Below, piece by piece: positions 5,712-13,387 of a DNA stretch of 19,130 nt. The stretch spans positions 18,684 through 37,813 of the forward strand of contig DAWR01000024.1 of NCBI GenBank assembly GCA_002506015.1, in the 5' to 3' direction. This stretch comes from Candidatus Methanogasteraceae archaeon UBA261 (GTDB taxonomy: Archaea > Halobacteriota > Methanosarcinia > Methanosarcinales > Methanogasteraceae). The notes under the pieces were generated by a model. The model was given only the letters and a program-made list of their open reading frames with translations, had not been told where the DNA came from and made no database searches. Each line of letters opens with the position of its first letter. Position 1 is the first letter of the stretch. The translations under genes and the position numbers were made by a program.

Positions 5712-8260
5712 ATTGCGCTCTGCCATCCCATAATTCTCTTTTTGCTGATTTTGTCCAATTTGTCAGAGAGTTCTCCGGCGTCAGCTGCAAGCAGGTCTTT
5801 CGGCGTCATTATGCCTACGGATTGTAACTGCTCTGCGATCATATCTCCGATGCCCTCAATTTTAGTCAGTGGGCTTGCGGTTTTCTTCTTTTTGGCAGTC
5901 TTTCCCTTACCAGTCTTGCCCGTGCCCTTACTGTCACTCCCACTCTTGCCTTTCTTCTCTTTTTGCTCCTTCTGCTTTTTTGTTAGCTCGATGTAGCTGC
6001 AGTACGGGCATCCGATCTCCCACGGACGTGCACCCTCCCTTGCAATTCGGACATGGTGCAGCCCGTGCTCCTCGCATATCGTGTCGGTTATGACCAGTTC
6101 CCCGTATCGCGGCGGTGGGAGCGGCAGCGTGAACTTGCAGTCTCCGCTCTCGCTGGTACATTTGATGAATCTGCCCCCGCTTCTTGATAGCTTCACAACG
6201 AGATCGGATTTGCACTCGGGGCACGGACCAACGATCGGATCGTCTCCGGCAGCCTCGGCAGCCTCCCACTTGAGATGGTTGCAGTATGGGCACCCAACCT
6301 CGATCGGGCGTTTCCCTGATTGCGCGATCAGGAGGTTGTGCATATTATGCTCTTCGCAGATTTTGTCTGTTATTACCACCATCCCGTACTTCGACGACGG
6401 GATTGAGAGCGTGAACTTGCAGTCCGGATAGTTGGTACATCCGATGAACATGCCGAAGCGTGACGGACGCACCACCATGTCCGCGCCACATTCCGGGCAG
6501 GGACCGACCACGGTGTCAGTGTACAACCCGTCACGTAGACCTTCCGCGATCTTCTCCTGATTTGTCACCAGATCGTCAAAAATGGAATCGAGCATCTCTT
6601 TTGACTTGTTTATCACAGCATCCTCTGTTATATTTCCCTCTGCGATCGTGCACATGTCTTCTTCAAGCTTGCTCGTCATATCCGGCACTACGACCGTGTT
6701 GGCATACTTCTCCAGCGTGTCAACCACTGAATAAGCTGTTTTTGTGGGTTGAATAGGATTTCCGTGTACATAAGCGCGATCGTAGAGCTTCTGGATGATT
6801 TCGTGGCGGGTTGACTTGGTTCCAAGTCCTAAATCCTCCATCACCTTGATAAGCCGCGCCTGACCGTATCTCGCCGGCGGTTTTGTCGTCTTGCTCTCGA
6901 TACTGAACTTCTCTATGCCGAGCGTCTGCCCGACCTTCATGTCTGGCAGTATGCGATCCTTTGATTCGTGGTACGGGTAGTAGTATCTCCATCCGGGCTC
7001 AACAAGGACGGCGCCGTTTGCAACGAAGTCCTCTCCTTTTATGTCCACAACTACACGAAGCGTCTTCCACAGAGCGGAATCTGCGAAAGTTGCGAAGAAC
7101 CTCCGGACAACGAGCTCGTAAACCTTCCATTCATCTGGTTTCAGTTGGTCCCTCTTCGCGAGCGATGCCGGATGTATGGGCGGATGGTCGGTCGTCTCTT
7201 TCTTTCCGGAAGTAGGTTTGAGCGGTTTTTTGAGCAATTCTGTTGCATATTTTCCGAATTCCCCTCCAAGAAACATCGACACAAGAGATTTCAGGTCGAG
7301 AGTCTTTGGATAAACGGTGTTGTCGGTTCTTGGGTATGATATGAACCCGTTCATGTACAGGCTCTCGCCAATCCGCATCGCATTCGCGGGGCTGAGCCCG
7401 ACTCTGCTCGCTTCTCTGATGAACTCGGTGGTGTTGAACGGGGTCGGCGGCTTTTCTGTCCGTTTCCCAGCTTTTAATTCCGAAACTGTTCCGGTTTTTG
7501 CATCCTTAATCTTTGAAAAGACGGCGTCGAGTTCCTCCTTGTCCCAGAACCTGTCTTTTCTGTGCTTTGATGTGAACTCTTCCGTGTGAGTCGCATAGAG
7601 TTCCCAGTACGGCTTGGAAATGAATGCGTCCCGCTCCTTCTCCCGATCCACAATCAGAGCAAGAGTCGGCGACTGGACCCTGCCCACTGATAAGAACCGC
7701 TTTCCGAGCCTCTTCGACGTGACAGAGAGATATCGAGTCAGTGCAGCACCCCATATCAGGTCGATTACCTGGCGCGACCCGCCTGCCGCCGCAAGATTAA
7801 AATCGATCTCTCCGAGGTTCCCGAACGCATCCTTAATCTCTTTTGGTGTGATCGCGCTGTATCTTGCTCGCTTTGCTTTGATCTCCGGATTCACATTCTT
7901 CACGATATCCAGAGCCTCTACGCCGATCAACTCCCCTTCACGATCATAATCAGTCGCTATCGTTACGCTACCAGCCTTTTTCCCGAGCGTTTTGAGCGCG
8001 GATACTATTTTGGTGCCCCGTTTGTCAGGAACGGTCACGATATCCGCGTGGATGAGGTCGCGTGCATCAGTCTTCTGCCAGCTGTTGTAGCTCTCCGGAA
8101 AATCGACGCCGACTATATGCCCGCTAAGCCCGATCACCACCTCGCTGCCTGATCCATACGTGTTCACCCCGCTAACTCTCGACATCTTTGATGCGCTGCC
8201 GAACAGGATGCCTGCAATACGTTTTGCCGTGTTATGCTTCTCTGTGATGATCAGGTGCAT
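5708..8260 (-). CDS. topA: DNA topoisomerase I (type IA) with duplicated zinc module
   Basis: Relaxes negatively supercoiled DNA by transient single-strand cleavage. The 850 residues show, in order: Toprim domain (Glu7; DYDREG at 104-109), the type IA core with active-site Tyr309 in SYPRTDN, the metal-coordinated C-terminal region and a helix-hairpin-helix end (LTKIEGIGDMIAEQL, 798-812). Between them two copies of one module lie in tandem (about 588-660 and 680-754), each with a CPEC...C...C zinc ribbon, then CEEH and GCPYC. A Lys/Gly-rich flexible linker (about 761-795) precedes the final domain. The ATG at 8260 has no ribosome binding site and a TATA box 25-30 bases upstream, suggesting a leaderless mRNA. 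The TAG stop overlaps the convergent gene at 5711. Confidence 0.95.
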   Translation of the reverse strand: MHLIITEKHNTAKRIAGILFGSASKMSRVSGVNTYGSGSEVVIGLSGHIVGVDFPESYNSWQKTDARDLIHADIVTVPDKRGTKIVSALKTLGKKAGSVTIATDYDREGELIGVEALDIVKNVNPEIKAKRARYSAITPKEIKDAFGNLGEIDFNLAAAGGSRQVIDLIWGAALTRYLSVTSKRLGKRFLSVGRVQSPTLALIVDREKERDAFISKPYWELYATHTEEFTSKHRKDRFWDKEELDAVFSKIKDAKTGTVSELKAGKRTEKPPTPFNTTEFIREASRVGLSPANAMRIGESLYMNGFISYPRTDNTVYPKTLDLKSLVSMFLGGEFGKYATELLKKPLKPTSGKKETTDHPPIHPASLAKRDQLKPDEWKVYELVVRRFFATFADSALWKTLRVVVDIKGEDFVANGAVLVEPGWRYYYPYHESKDRILPDMKVGQTLGIEKFSIESKTTKPPARYGQARLIKVMEDLGLGTKSTRHEIIQKLYDRAYVHGNPIQPTKTAYSVVDTLEKYANTVVVPDMTSKLEEDMCTIAEGNITEDAVINKSKEMLDSIFDDLVTNQEKIAEGLRDGLYTDTVVGPCPECGADMVVRPSRFGMFIGCTNYPDCKFTLSIPSSKYGMVVITDKICEEHNMHNLLIAQSGKRPIEVGCPYCNHLKWEAAEAAGDDPIVGPCPECKSDLVVKLSRSGGRFIKCTSESGDCKFTLPLPPPRYGELVITDTICEEHGLHHVRIAREGARPWEIGCPYCSYIELTKKQKEQKEKKGKSGSDSKGTGKTGKGKTAKKKKTASPLTKIEGIGDMIAEQLQSVGIMTPKDLLAADAGELSDKLDKISKKRIMGWQSAI

Positions 8261-8282
8261 AGTCTCGTGTTATGGAGATGTG

Positions 8283-8291
8283 CTATATATG
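8283..8291 (-). promoter_or_regulatory. topA TATA box
   Basis: CATATATAG on the minus strand lies about 25-30 bases before the topA ATG and just after the stop of the kinase-like gene. It predicts a start within a few bases of the codon, separating topA from the gene before it. Confidence 0.5.
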
Positions 8292-8293
8292 TG

Positions 8294-9181
8294 TTACGAA
8301 ACAGGAACTGTGAACCGGAACGTGCTGCCGTGTCCCTCACTGCTCTCTGCCCAGATTCGTCCACCATGCATCTCGATTATCTTCTTTGCGGTCGAGAGAC
8401 CGAGACCTGTCCCATGCGACGCAGGATCCACCATATAGTATGAATCAAAGACCCTGCCAATTGCGGCTTCGGGAATGCCTGCGCCAGTATCCGCGACTGA
8501 TACCAACAATTCACCATTCTCGGCAGACGCTGTTATGAAAATCTTGCCTTCTGATGTGTATTTTATCGCATTGCTCAAGATATTTGCGAACGCACGGGTC
8601 AGCTGATCCCGATCGCCGGGAATCGCCGGAAGGTTATGCGGCAGATCTTTTTTCATCTCAATTCCCTTGAGTTCGAGCGTCTGCAGCATATAATGGGTTG
8701 TGTTATCTATAATATCGGTGAATGAGACCTCCTCCTTCTTCAGCGGAATATTTCCGACTTCGAGATTGGCTAGTTCGGCGATGTCGATAGTCATCCGCGT
8801 GATGTGATCGATCTCCTGATTTATGGCATCCAGACTCTCCTTCTGTTCTTTTGTTATCCTGCCGAGATGTTGATCCCTCAGCAGTTCCACATGCCCATCA
8901 ATTGCAGTCAGCGGGATGCGCAGTTCCTCAGCGGTTCTGGCAAAAAACTTGTCTTTCTCTATCTCCACATCCTCTAATTCGCGGCTCTCTGCAATCGGTT
9001 CGACTTCTTCGACCGGATGGTTCCATTCCGTGGCAAATCCGGCATACCCGATCAGAGCCAGCGTGATCAGCCATATTCCAAAGAGCAGTGTTGTGCTTGA
9101 TGCGGTAAAGGCGCTAACTGCTGCGATTACTATTGTTCCGATAAATACGAGCATAAGTCCTGTGCGCGAGATGTTTTGCAT
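8294..9181 (-). CDS. Membrane histidine-kinase-like protein lacking the phospho-acceptor His
   Basis: A 295-residue signalling protein with two membrane helices (about 8-27 and 31-50) and almost no extracellular loop, then a HisKA-like helix pair (about 75-140) and a complete HATPase_c domain: N-box NILSNAIKYT (200-209), G1 DTGAGIP (231-237) and G2 HGTGLGLSTAKKIIEMHGG. The H-box reads FFARTAEELRIPLTAIDGH, so the position that is His in the usual SHELRTPL is Glu85. The ATP-binding residues look intact, yet autophosphorylation on that histidine is impossible; it may act as a phosphatase, a partner of another kinase or an ATP-sensing protein. No response regulator is adjacent. AAGGTG precedes the ATG. 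Confidence 0.85.
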   Translation of the reverse strand: MQNISRTGLMLVFIGTIVIAAVSAFTASSTTLLFGIWLITLALIGYAGFATEWNHPVEEVEPIAESRELEDVEIEKDKFFARTAEELRIPLTAIDGHVELLRDQHLGRITKEQKESLDAINQEIDHITRMTIDIAELANLEVGNIPLKKEEVSFTDIIDNTTHYMLQTLELKGIEMKKDLPHNLPAIPGDRDQLTRAFANILSNAIKYTSEGKIFITASAENGELLVSVADTGAGIPEAAIGRVFDSYYMVDPASHGTGLGLSTAKKIIEMHGGRIWAESSEGHGSTFRFTVPVS

Positions 9182-9251
9182 TGATTGTCACCTTACCATA
9201 GTTGCTTTACAGTACTGATCCAATCCAATTATACCTATCGTACAATCCGGT

Positions 9252-10070
9252 TCATAAAAATAATTTTTTCGCGTGCGATAGATACGGTAGCAGCCTCCCG
9301 TATATCAATCGGTGATATCCGTTCGCTACGCGTTTTAAGATGAGTGCAACACCACAGTCCTTGCGGTCAATTGTGGGTAGAAAGACTAAAGAATATGTCG
9401 TTTCGTCAGTTTTCGATCTGATAAGTGGTACGTTGTCAGTCGTTCTTGAAATGCCTGCAAATGCTGTGAATTCCGAATAATACATATCAGACCATCCGGA
9501 ACCGAACACCCGCATGTACGTGTTGTAATTTCCGATCTCATCGATCGTGATGCGTATTTTTGGCTCATTGAACGTTTGATTCAGTACAACCTCGCCATTT
9601 TCTTCATCTATGCGAAGATACGACTATGAAACGTCACGATCTGTGTAAATAAAGAAATCCGACTCCGCTCCAACCCTGAGCCCTACTATATGGAACTGTT
9701 CGATCAAAGGTTTCCATTGCACCTTGTATGATACTGTTGCAGTGGTTGCAGTGATTCTGTTTCTCAACTGGACTGTGGTGTGGTTTCTGCCGCAGTTCAG
9801 AGTCCGATTCAGCAAAACGACCGCCTCTTCAGACGTGTTTACGGAATATGTTACGTTATTGATGACAACTTCCGTATCTGCATTCGCATCCATGGTAGCA
9901 TCCGCAGCATGCCCCCTCACGCGCAGCATCTGATCCGATGGACTTGAGATCTCCTTAATTACACATTCCAGCTCCAATGTGCCGTTGCAGTCCGGACATG
10001 CGAGCGAGCATCCTGTCTGCGAGTATGCGAGATAGCCGATGAGAATTACGACCCCTGCGCACACACGCAT
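9252..10070 (-). pseudogene. Secreted protein gene interrupted by an in-frame TAG
   Basis: Reads as one 272-codon frame broken only by TAG at 9624-9626 (codon 149). Before it lie an N-terminal hydrophobic signal with a possible lipobox-like TGC (about 19-21), a Cys-containing segment and several NxT/S sites; after it 123 open codons continue without a gap (SYLRIDEENGEVVLNQTF..., then YMRVFGSGWSD). No family is recognised; it looks like an exported, beta-rich, possibly glycosylated surface protein. The stop may be a nonsense mutation, a sequencing error or, if the organism uses it, a pyrrolysine codon. Several genes in this window end in TAG, which argues against wholesale recoding. The start at 10070 has no obvious ribosome binding site; a TATA-like box shared with the tRNA lies 55-60 bases upstream. 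Confidence 0.55.
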
Positions 10071-10124
10071 AGCAGTGCCAGGTTCTTGAGTGCGACGACC
10101 CCTGCATCCGATGGCATACCCATG

Positions 10125-10132
10125 TTATATAT
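10125..10132. promoter_or_regulatory. Bidirectional TATA box between tRNA-Gln and the secreted protein gene
   Basis: TTATATAT lies 24-31 bases before the tRNA. Read on the minus strand it is ATATATAA and would serve the divergent gene starting at 10070 with a leader of about 30 bases. Confidence 0.45.
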
Positions 10133-10155
10133 CCCCGCGCACCTATAAGTAAGAT

Positions 10156-10228
10156 AGCCCCGTAGGGTAGCGGTCAATCCTGCAGGCCTTTGGAGCCTGT
10201 GACGGCGGTTCAAATCCGCCCGGGGCTA
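10156..10228 (+). tRNA. tRNA-Gln (TTG anticodon)
   Basis: The cloverleaf folds by eye: acceptor AGCCCCG/CGGGGCT with discriminator A at 10228, anticodon stem CAGGC/GCCTG with loop CTTTGGA (anticodon TTG, glutamine CAA/CAG), and T-arm GGCGG/CCGCC around TTCAAAT. CCA is not encoded, as is usual in this group. No intron was seen. Confidence 0.95.
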
Positions 10229-10280
10229 TTCGAACGATATGATTATATGAATGTACCGTAAATATCGCGGAGTGATCGAT

Positions 10281-11231
10281 ATGTTATCTGTGAACGAAGA
10301 GGCACTGGAGATTGTTTACGACCTGATCGACTGGAGCGAGGAGTTGAAGATCGGGGCGCACACGCTTGCTAACGGGTCTACTGTAATTGATTGCGGTGTC
10401 GAGGTTACTGGCAGTTACGAGGCAGGACTCAGGTACACCGAGGTCTGTATGGGTGGGCTTGGAATGGCGACGCTCAATGTACGCAGGATCGGTAACGTGC
10501 CACTCACAGCAATCGATGTTGTCACGGATCACCCATGCATCGCATGTCTCGGCGCACAGACTGCCGGCTGGCAGATCAGTGTTGAGAAATACGTTGCTAT
10601 GGGTTCGGGACCTGCGCGTGCGCTTGCACAGAAACCGGAAGACACGTTTGAGAAGATAGCATATCACGACGATGCAAGTTGCGCGGTCATCGCGCTGGAA
10701 TCGGATAAACTCCCTGATGAGGGGATCATGCAGTTCATCGCCGATGAATGTGGAGTCGATGTCAAGAACGTCTTTGCACTGGTTGCGCCAACATCGTGCA
10801 TCGTTGGCTCGGTTCAGGTCTCAGGACGCGTCATCGAGACCGGCATCCGCAGGTTGAGTGAACTCGGATTCGATACGAGAAAGATTCAGCATGCGGCAGG
10901 GACGGCGCCGATAGCTCCGGTGGTGCCCGACGAGATGCGTGCGATAGGCGCAACAAACGACAGCATCATATACCACGGATCAGTGGTGATCACAACCAGC
11001 GGATTCGATGAGGACATCTTTAAACAGGTGCCTGCCAGAACCTCAAAGAGTTATGGCAAGCCTCTTTACAAGCTGCTCGAGGGCACGGGGTACAACTTCT
11101 CCGCAATCGACAGGGCGATCTTTGCACCAGCCGAAATCACGGTCAGTGACCTTGACAGCGGGAAGACGTACCACACGGGATACCTGAGCGATGAAGTGAT
11201 CACCGAATCATACAAGATCCGTGGAATCTAA
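10281..11231 (+). CDS. mch: Methenyltetrahydromethanopterin cyclohydrolase
   Basis: Interconverts N5,N10-methenyl- and N5-formyl-tetrahydromethanopterin, a step of the C1 pathway between CO2 and methyl groups used forward in methanogenesis and in reverse in methane or alkane oxidation. The 316 residues match Mch throughout: LSVNEEA at the start, GSGPARALAQKPEDTFEKI, SDKLPDE, APTSCIVGSVQVSGRV, ETGIRRLSELGFD, APIAPVVPDEMRAIGATNDSIIYHG and FAPAEITVSDLDSGKT. I chose the ATG at 10281 because family members begin there and GGAGTG lies a few bases upstream; the longer frame starts at 10251. It heads a run of four genes on the same strand. Confidence 0.95.
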   Translation: MLSVNEEALEIVYDLIDWSEELKIGAHTLANGSTVIDCGVEVTGSYEAGLRYTEVCMGGLGMATLNVRRIGNVPLTAIDVVTDHPCIACLGAQTAGWQISVEKYVAMGSGPARALAQKPEDTFEKIAYHDDASCAVIALESDKLPDEGIMQFIADECGVDVKNVFALVAPTSCIVGSVQVSGRVIETGIRRLSELGFDTRKIQHAAGTAPIAPVVPDEMRAIGATNDSIIYHGSVVITTSGFDEDIFKQVPARTSKSYGKPLYKLLEGTGYNFSAIDRAIFAPAEITVSDLDSGKTYHTGYLSDEVITESYKIRGI

Positions 11232-11248
11232 TCTATAGAGGGGTCATA

Positions 11249-11470
11249 TTGTTTCCAACAAAGAAAGTTCAGAACATGATCGGGTCCAGGATACTGGTCG
11301 AGATGAAAGGCGATAACCACCTTCTCGAAGGTGAACTTGAGAGCGTGGACGACTATTTGAATCTGCATATGCTGGATACCGTGGAGGTCGCTGATGGTGA
11401 ACGACTGCGCGCCCTTGGCGAAGTCGTTCTTCGTGGCAACAACATCATACTGGTTATGCCTGTTGAATAG
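11249..11470 (+). CDS. Archaeal LSm/Sm-like RNA-binding protein, TTG start
   Basis: A 73-residue protein with the two Sm motifs: Sm1 about residues 13-43 (GELESVDDYLNLHMLD) and Sm2 LGEVVLRGNNIILV (56-69). Archaeal LSm proteins form heptameric rings that bind U-rich RNA. It begins with TTG, supported by AGAGGGG 5 bases before it. It lies 17 bases after mch, so the two are probably co-transcribed. Confidence 0.88.
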   Translation: MFPTKKVQNMIGSRILVEMKGDNHLLEGELESVDDYLNLHMLDTVEVADGERLRALGEVVLRGNNIILVMPVE

Positions 11471-11484
11471 GAGATTTTGGTTTG

Positions 11485-11835
11485 ATGGAAGAGATTGAAG
11501 AACGTGCACTGGAATTGGTACGCCGTAGCAAAGATGGGATTTTGCTGAGCCGGTTATGGGGCGAACTGGGAATTAATAGCAGGAGATGCACGCGCATCGT
11601 CCGCACGTTGCTGGATGCCGGGCTGGTCGAGCGCGAGTCACTGGTTATGGATCGCGTCCGGACGTACAGGATCAGGTTTGTGGGTGAAAGCAAGAGCGAG
11701 ATTAACGTCAGTAAATACGAACTGCTGGTTGCGGGAGATGTGTTTGATCCGTGTGTCGGATGCACCGATGAATGCAAGCCAACCAGATGCGCGCAACTGA
11801 ACAAGTGGATTCGAGGATTGGGTGCGGAATCGTGA
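11485..11835 (+). CDS. Winged-helix regulator with C-terminal four-cysteine motif
   Basis: A 116-residue protein (TTG at 11482 is an equally placed alternative start; AGGAG lies 8-11 bases upstream). The N-terminal 70 residues form a winged helix: helix 1 about 1-15, helix-turn-helix LSRLWGELGINSRRCTRIVR (21-40), wing from about 48. The C-terminal part carries Cys90, Cys93, Cys97 and Cys102 (CVGCTDECKPTRC), spaced for a metal or iron-sulfur cluster. A redox- or metal-responsive regulator is an inference; the target is unknown. It overlaps the next gene by 4 bases (GTGA) and follows the LSm gene by 14 bases. Confidence 0.75.
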   Translation: MEEIEERALELVRRSKDGILLSRLWGELGINSRRCTRIVRTLLDAGLVERESLVMDRVRTYRIRFVGESKSEINVSKYELLVAGDVFDPCVGCTDECKPTRCAQLNKWIRGLGAES

Positions 11836-12047
11836 CTACGATTCCCGCCACTTTGTATGCCACAGTGGCAGTACTCGCGTTATTCTTCACATTCTGGGCG
11901 GTCCTGTTGATGGACTGTCTGAAACGATCCGAGCACGAATTTCATACCGAAATGGAGAATGCGAAGCGTCTATGGACATTGTTACTCATCGTAGGGATCC
12001 CATGGTCCGCAATCATCTACTTTATCACCGTGAAACAGAAGGATTGA
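11832..12047 (+). CDS. Small two-helix membrane protein (PLDc_N-like), GTG start
   Basis: A 71-residue protein with two hydrophobic helices (about 4-26 and 47-66) joined by a charged loop; the second reads LWTLLLIVGIPWSAIIYFITVK. The pattern of a Trp-Leu-rich helix, Pro, then an aromatic -IIYF- end resembles the PLDc_N domain found alone or ahead of phospholipase D-like proteins. Function unknown. Its GTG overlaps the TGA of the regulator gene, which decides the start and suggests translational coupling; a longer frame from 11772 would lie inside the regulator. Confidence 0.65.
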   Translation: MTTIPATLYATVAVLALFFTFWAVLLMDCLKRSEHEFHTEMENAKRLWTLLLIVGIPWSAIIYFITVKQKD

Positions 12048-12092
12048 AACATCGGAGCACCATCGTAACGAACATTATACTCAGTACCCAAA

Positions 12093-12170
12093 TGGCGGAA
12101 ACCATAAGATTGCATAGTCTACGAAACAGCAGCGTCAGCCGTCTTACAAGGACACTGTCTGAAAATCAAG
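12093..12170. repeat. Dispersed palindromic repeat, copy C, truncated
   Basis: AACCATAAGATTGCATAGTC resembles the left arm of copies A and B, followed by diverged central sequence; the right arm is missing. Confidence 0.5.
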
Positions 12171-12179
12171 TGATTGATC

Positions 12180-12247
12180 ACCGCGGAGGAATACAAGAGT
12201 TTTGAGACCGTTTTCAACCCTCTGCGTGGCTCTACGCACTCTGCGGT
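12180..12247. repeat. Second inverted repeat (ACCGCGGAG / CTCTGCGGT)
   Basis: ACCGCGGAG (12180-12188) pairs with CTCTGCGGT (12239-12247) in 8 of 9 positions; the interior holds CTCTGCGT and a small GCGT/ACGC hairpin. The arms resemble the common prokaryotic ACCGCAGAG-type intergenic repeats. Confidence 0.5.
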
Positions 12248-12302
12248 AGAATCTAAGTGCACACCAAACAATACGGTAGCAACAGTATATGCTCAATAAC
12301 TC

Positions 12303-12397
12303 GTGGTAGGAACCACAAGATTGCACAGTCTGCGAAGCAGCGGCGTAGCCATCTCCACAAGATTTATGTGTTAATCTCGTGTAATCTCGTGGTTTTA
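12303..12397. repeat. Dispersed palindromic repeat, copy B
   Basis: Same element as 3868-3950, with an 11-base insertion (AGCGGCGTAGC) in the centre. Arms AACCACAAGATTGCACA (12311-12327) and CGTGTAATCTCGTGGTT (12378-12394) pair in 14 of 17 positions, one of the differences being a G-U pair in RNA. Confidence 0.8.
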
Positions 12398-12439
12398 TAG
12401 GAGGATATTTATATTATATTGGGTAAGTACACCGTAACA

Positions 12440-13387
12440 TCACCGCAGCCTGCTCCGCACCGCAGCAACGATGATTGGCAGTGCGATTGTTGCATCAGCG
12501 TACACGGCGACTGATTTTGCGTCTTCGTTGATCTTACCCCAGGACTTTGCCTCATCGAACGTTGCTCCGGAGAGTCCGCCGTATTCGGGTCGGTCCGTTG
12601 TCAACTGGATCGCATAATCGAATCCCTTCGAGGTCATCAGTGTTCCCTGCAGAATAAAGTTCTTTGGCACCCCGCCTCCGATTATAAAAACACCTGAGCG
12701 CTCAGATTCGAAGCAGATGTCAAGAAACTCGTGAACGTCCGCAAAGACATCGACATTCAGCGGATTTGTCTGCCTATATAGCCATGCATGCAGCCCGATC
12801 ATCGAATCCTGAACAGCCGGACAGAATATGGGGACATCGCACTCATAAGCTGCTCTTAGAATCGAGTCAGGATCGTTCAGGGATTTGCCAATCGCAGAGA
12901 GCATCTCCCTAATCGAGATTTGATCGCCCATCTCAGGGAATACACCGAGCAGATGCTCTTCCAGGTGGGTGAAATGAAGTTCGGGCACATACACATCGTA
13001 AATCCGGTCAATATCCTCGCGACATAGTTCGTTGTCGTCAACGACCTCGCTTCCCTTGTAATGCGGCAGTCCGAGCGATTCGAGTAGGTCATGCACGAGA
13101 TTTGCGCCTGTTGAGACGAGGACATCGATGTAACCGTCCCTGATCAGACCGGATATGATACTTCGCATGCCAGCGGGAACCATCGCACCCGCAAGCCCGA
13201 AGAACTTCGTGGTCGCAGTGTCCCTGACCATCGCCTCGTAGATGTCGCATGCCTGCGCAAGCCTTCCCGCACCAAACCCGCACCCTCCGAGCGCACGTGT
13301 GAGGTCGTCGACACCCATACCCGATGTGATCTGCGCCGCTGCAATCGGTTTTTCCAGCCGAGTACAATCATGCATGTTACGGATCAC
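12440..13387 (-). CDS. dhs: Deoxyhypusine synthase
   Basis: Transfers the aminobutyl group of spermidine (NAD-dependent) to a lysine of initiation factor aIF5A. Up to 315 residues match the family along their length: FFGLAGAMVPAGMRSII, VSTGANLVHDL, PIFCPAVQDSMIG, FIIGGGVPKNFILQ and the catalytic Lys285 in SGATFDEAKSWGKI, followed by VAVYADATIALPI. The GTG at 13387 overlaps the TGA of the upstream ATPase gene (GTGA), implying coupling; the ATG at 13375 is an alternative, with GGGGTG 11 bases upstream. Some archaeal homologues use other polyamines, so the exact donor is uncertain. Confidence 0.92.
   Translation of the reverse strand: MIRNMHDCTRLEKPIAAAQITSGMGVDDLTRALGGCGFGAGRLAQACDIYEAMVRDTATTKFFGLAGAMVPAGMRSIISGLIRDGYIDVLVSTGANLVHDLLESLGLPHYKGSEVVDDNELCREDIDRIYDVYVPELHFTHLEEHLLGVFPEMGDQISIREMLSAIGKSLNDPDSILRAAYECDVPIFCPAVQDSMIGLHAWLYRQTNPLNVDVFADVHEFLDICFESERSGVFIIGGGVPKNFILQGTLMTSKGFDYAIQLTTDRPEYGGLSGATFDEAKSWGKINEDAKSVAVYADATIALPIIVAAVRSRLR

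Larger units (their letters stand above)
12048..12439. other. Convergent intergenic region made of decayed repeats
   Basis: No gene is seen. It contains a partial palindromic repeat (copy C), a second type of repeat at 12180-12247, copy B at 12303-12397 and an AT-rich end (12402-12420). Genes on both sides point into it. Confidence 0.6.

Noticed and set aside
9624..9626. Genome-wide pyrrolysine recoding of TAG
   Set aside because: Several intact genes in the window end in TAG at the expected family length, so TAG works as an ordinary stop here.
12048..12439. CRISPR array
   Set aside because: The repeats are few, palindromic, unequal and without regular spacers.
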